Positions 5,880 through 6,283 of a stretch of DNA of 6,283 nt are shown piece after piece (position 1 is the stretch's first letter; the number at the start of each line of letters is the position of its first letter). The notes under the pieces were generated by a model, which ran no database searches, had not been told where the DNA came from, and saw only the letters and a list, made by a program, of their open reading frames with translations. The stretch is from Treponema sp. GTDB lineage: Bacteria > Spirochaetota > Spirochaetia > Treponematales > Treponemataceae. A program made the position numbers and the translations under genes. The stretch lies in the NCBI GenBank assembly GCA_017544745.1, contig JAFYDO010000109.1, positions 1-6,283 on the forward strand. The letters run 5' to 3'.

Positions 5880-6283
5880 TGAATTACTTTACCGGTGATG
5901 ACGAAAAGCTTAAGTGGACCTGCGGGGAGAAAAAATCTCTCCTTAAAACTGTTGTTTTTGATGTAACCAGCAGTACAAATACCTTTAAGGATGGTCAGCG
6001 CACTGTAAGTGGTGATTATATTGTTTTGGACGCTCCAGACTGGGTAATTGTAATTCCAGAGATTGAAGGGGAACCAAAGCAGTTTTACATGGTAAAGCAG
6101 TGGAGGCATGGAGCCAAGTGCCTTAGTGTAGAATTTCCCGGGGGAGTTATAGATAAGGGAGAAGAGCCCGAGACTGCAGCTCGTCGCGAGCTTTTGGAAG
6201 AAACCGGCTGCCAGGCAGGACGCCTTACAAAGCTTGGAGAAGTAAATCCCAATCCGGCATTATTTTCAAACCGTGTGCACATT
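5879..6283 (+). CDS. Nudix hydrolase, 5' part (runs off the window)
   Basis: 135 residues are visible and the frame is open to the last base. The Nudix box G-x5-E-x7-RE-x2-EE-x-G is complete, from Gly89 to Gly110 with Glu95, Arg103, Glu104, Glu107 and Glu108. These acidic residues bind the metal that drives hydrolysis of a nucleoside diphosphate linked to another group. The last position of the classic motif is Cys111 instead of an aliphatic residue. Surrounding motifs (KQWRHGAK, SVEFPGG, and NPNPALFSNRVHI after the box) resemble the ADP-ribose pyrophosphatase branch, so ADP-ribose or a similar sugar nucleotide is the most likely substrate; the exact substrate cannot be set from this part. 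It diverges from the cytidylate-kinase-like/pgsA/nnr group across an 82-bp gap. Candidate starts are GTG 5861, ATG 5873 and ATG 5879; the last has the best ribosome-binding spacing. Confidence 0.9.
   Translation, partial: MNYFTGDDEKLKWTCGEKKSLLKTVVFDVTSSTNTFKDGQRTVSGDYIVLDAPDWVIVIPEIEGEPKQFYMVKQWRHGAKCLSVEFPGGVIDKGEEPETAARRELLEETGCQAGRLTKLGEVNPNPALFSNRVHI

Noticed and set aside
5797..6283. Small - strand open frames opposite the Nudix gene
   Set aside because: They lie antisense to a frame with a complete Nudix box and have no ribosome binding sites or recognisable motifs.

Overview
The window looks like a chromosomal segment from a diderm, low-to-medium GC bacterium, most likely a host-associated spirochaete of the Treponema type. 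The evidence is indirect. There are Sec signal peptides, a lipoprotein with a lipobox, an outer-membrane-like beta-barrel tail, and treponeme-like versions of Nnr, PgsA and a cytidylate-kinase-like protein. The species cannot be named from this sequence alone. No RNA genes, CRISPR arrays, mobile elements or long repeats were seen.

Left half (1-3013, + strand): a three-gene cassette of exported proteins. It holds a trypsin-like serine protease carrying a probable C-terminal outer-membrane beta-barrel (23-1714), a small lipoprotein (1734-2294) and a small protein with a cleavable signal peptide (2294-2950). Spacing is tight: 19 nt, then a TAATG overlap. The cassette closes with a strong intrinsic terminator (2975-3013) that lies inside the coding sequence of the convergent gene nnr.

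Right half (2911-5796, - strand): transcribed leftward, a cytidylate-kinase-like protein with a BON-like tail, then pgsA (phosphatidylglycerophosphate synthase), then the bifunctional NAD(P)HX repair enzyme nnr. pgsA appears to have its own promoter, placed so that the transcript would begin at or within 1-2 nt of its ATG (leaderless). nnr begins at a TTG inside the end of pgsA with no visible Shine-Dalgarno sequence, so translational coupling is likely. The 3' end of nnr overlaps the last 40 nt of the + strand cassette.

Right edge (5797-6283): a divergent gene for a Nudix hydrolase runs off the window. The 82-bp gap contains two face-to-face sigma70-type promoters whose -10 elements share the same bases, which looks like a symmetric bidirectional promoter.

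Functionally, the right half is housekeeping: CDP-linked phospholipid synthesis plus nucleotide and cofactor repair. The left half is an envelope or surface module of unknown purpose. No clearly new defence or mobile system is visible. The most unusual items are the protease-barrel fusion cassette and the compact transcription signals.
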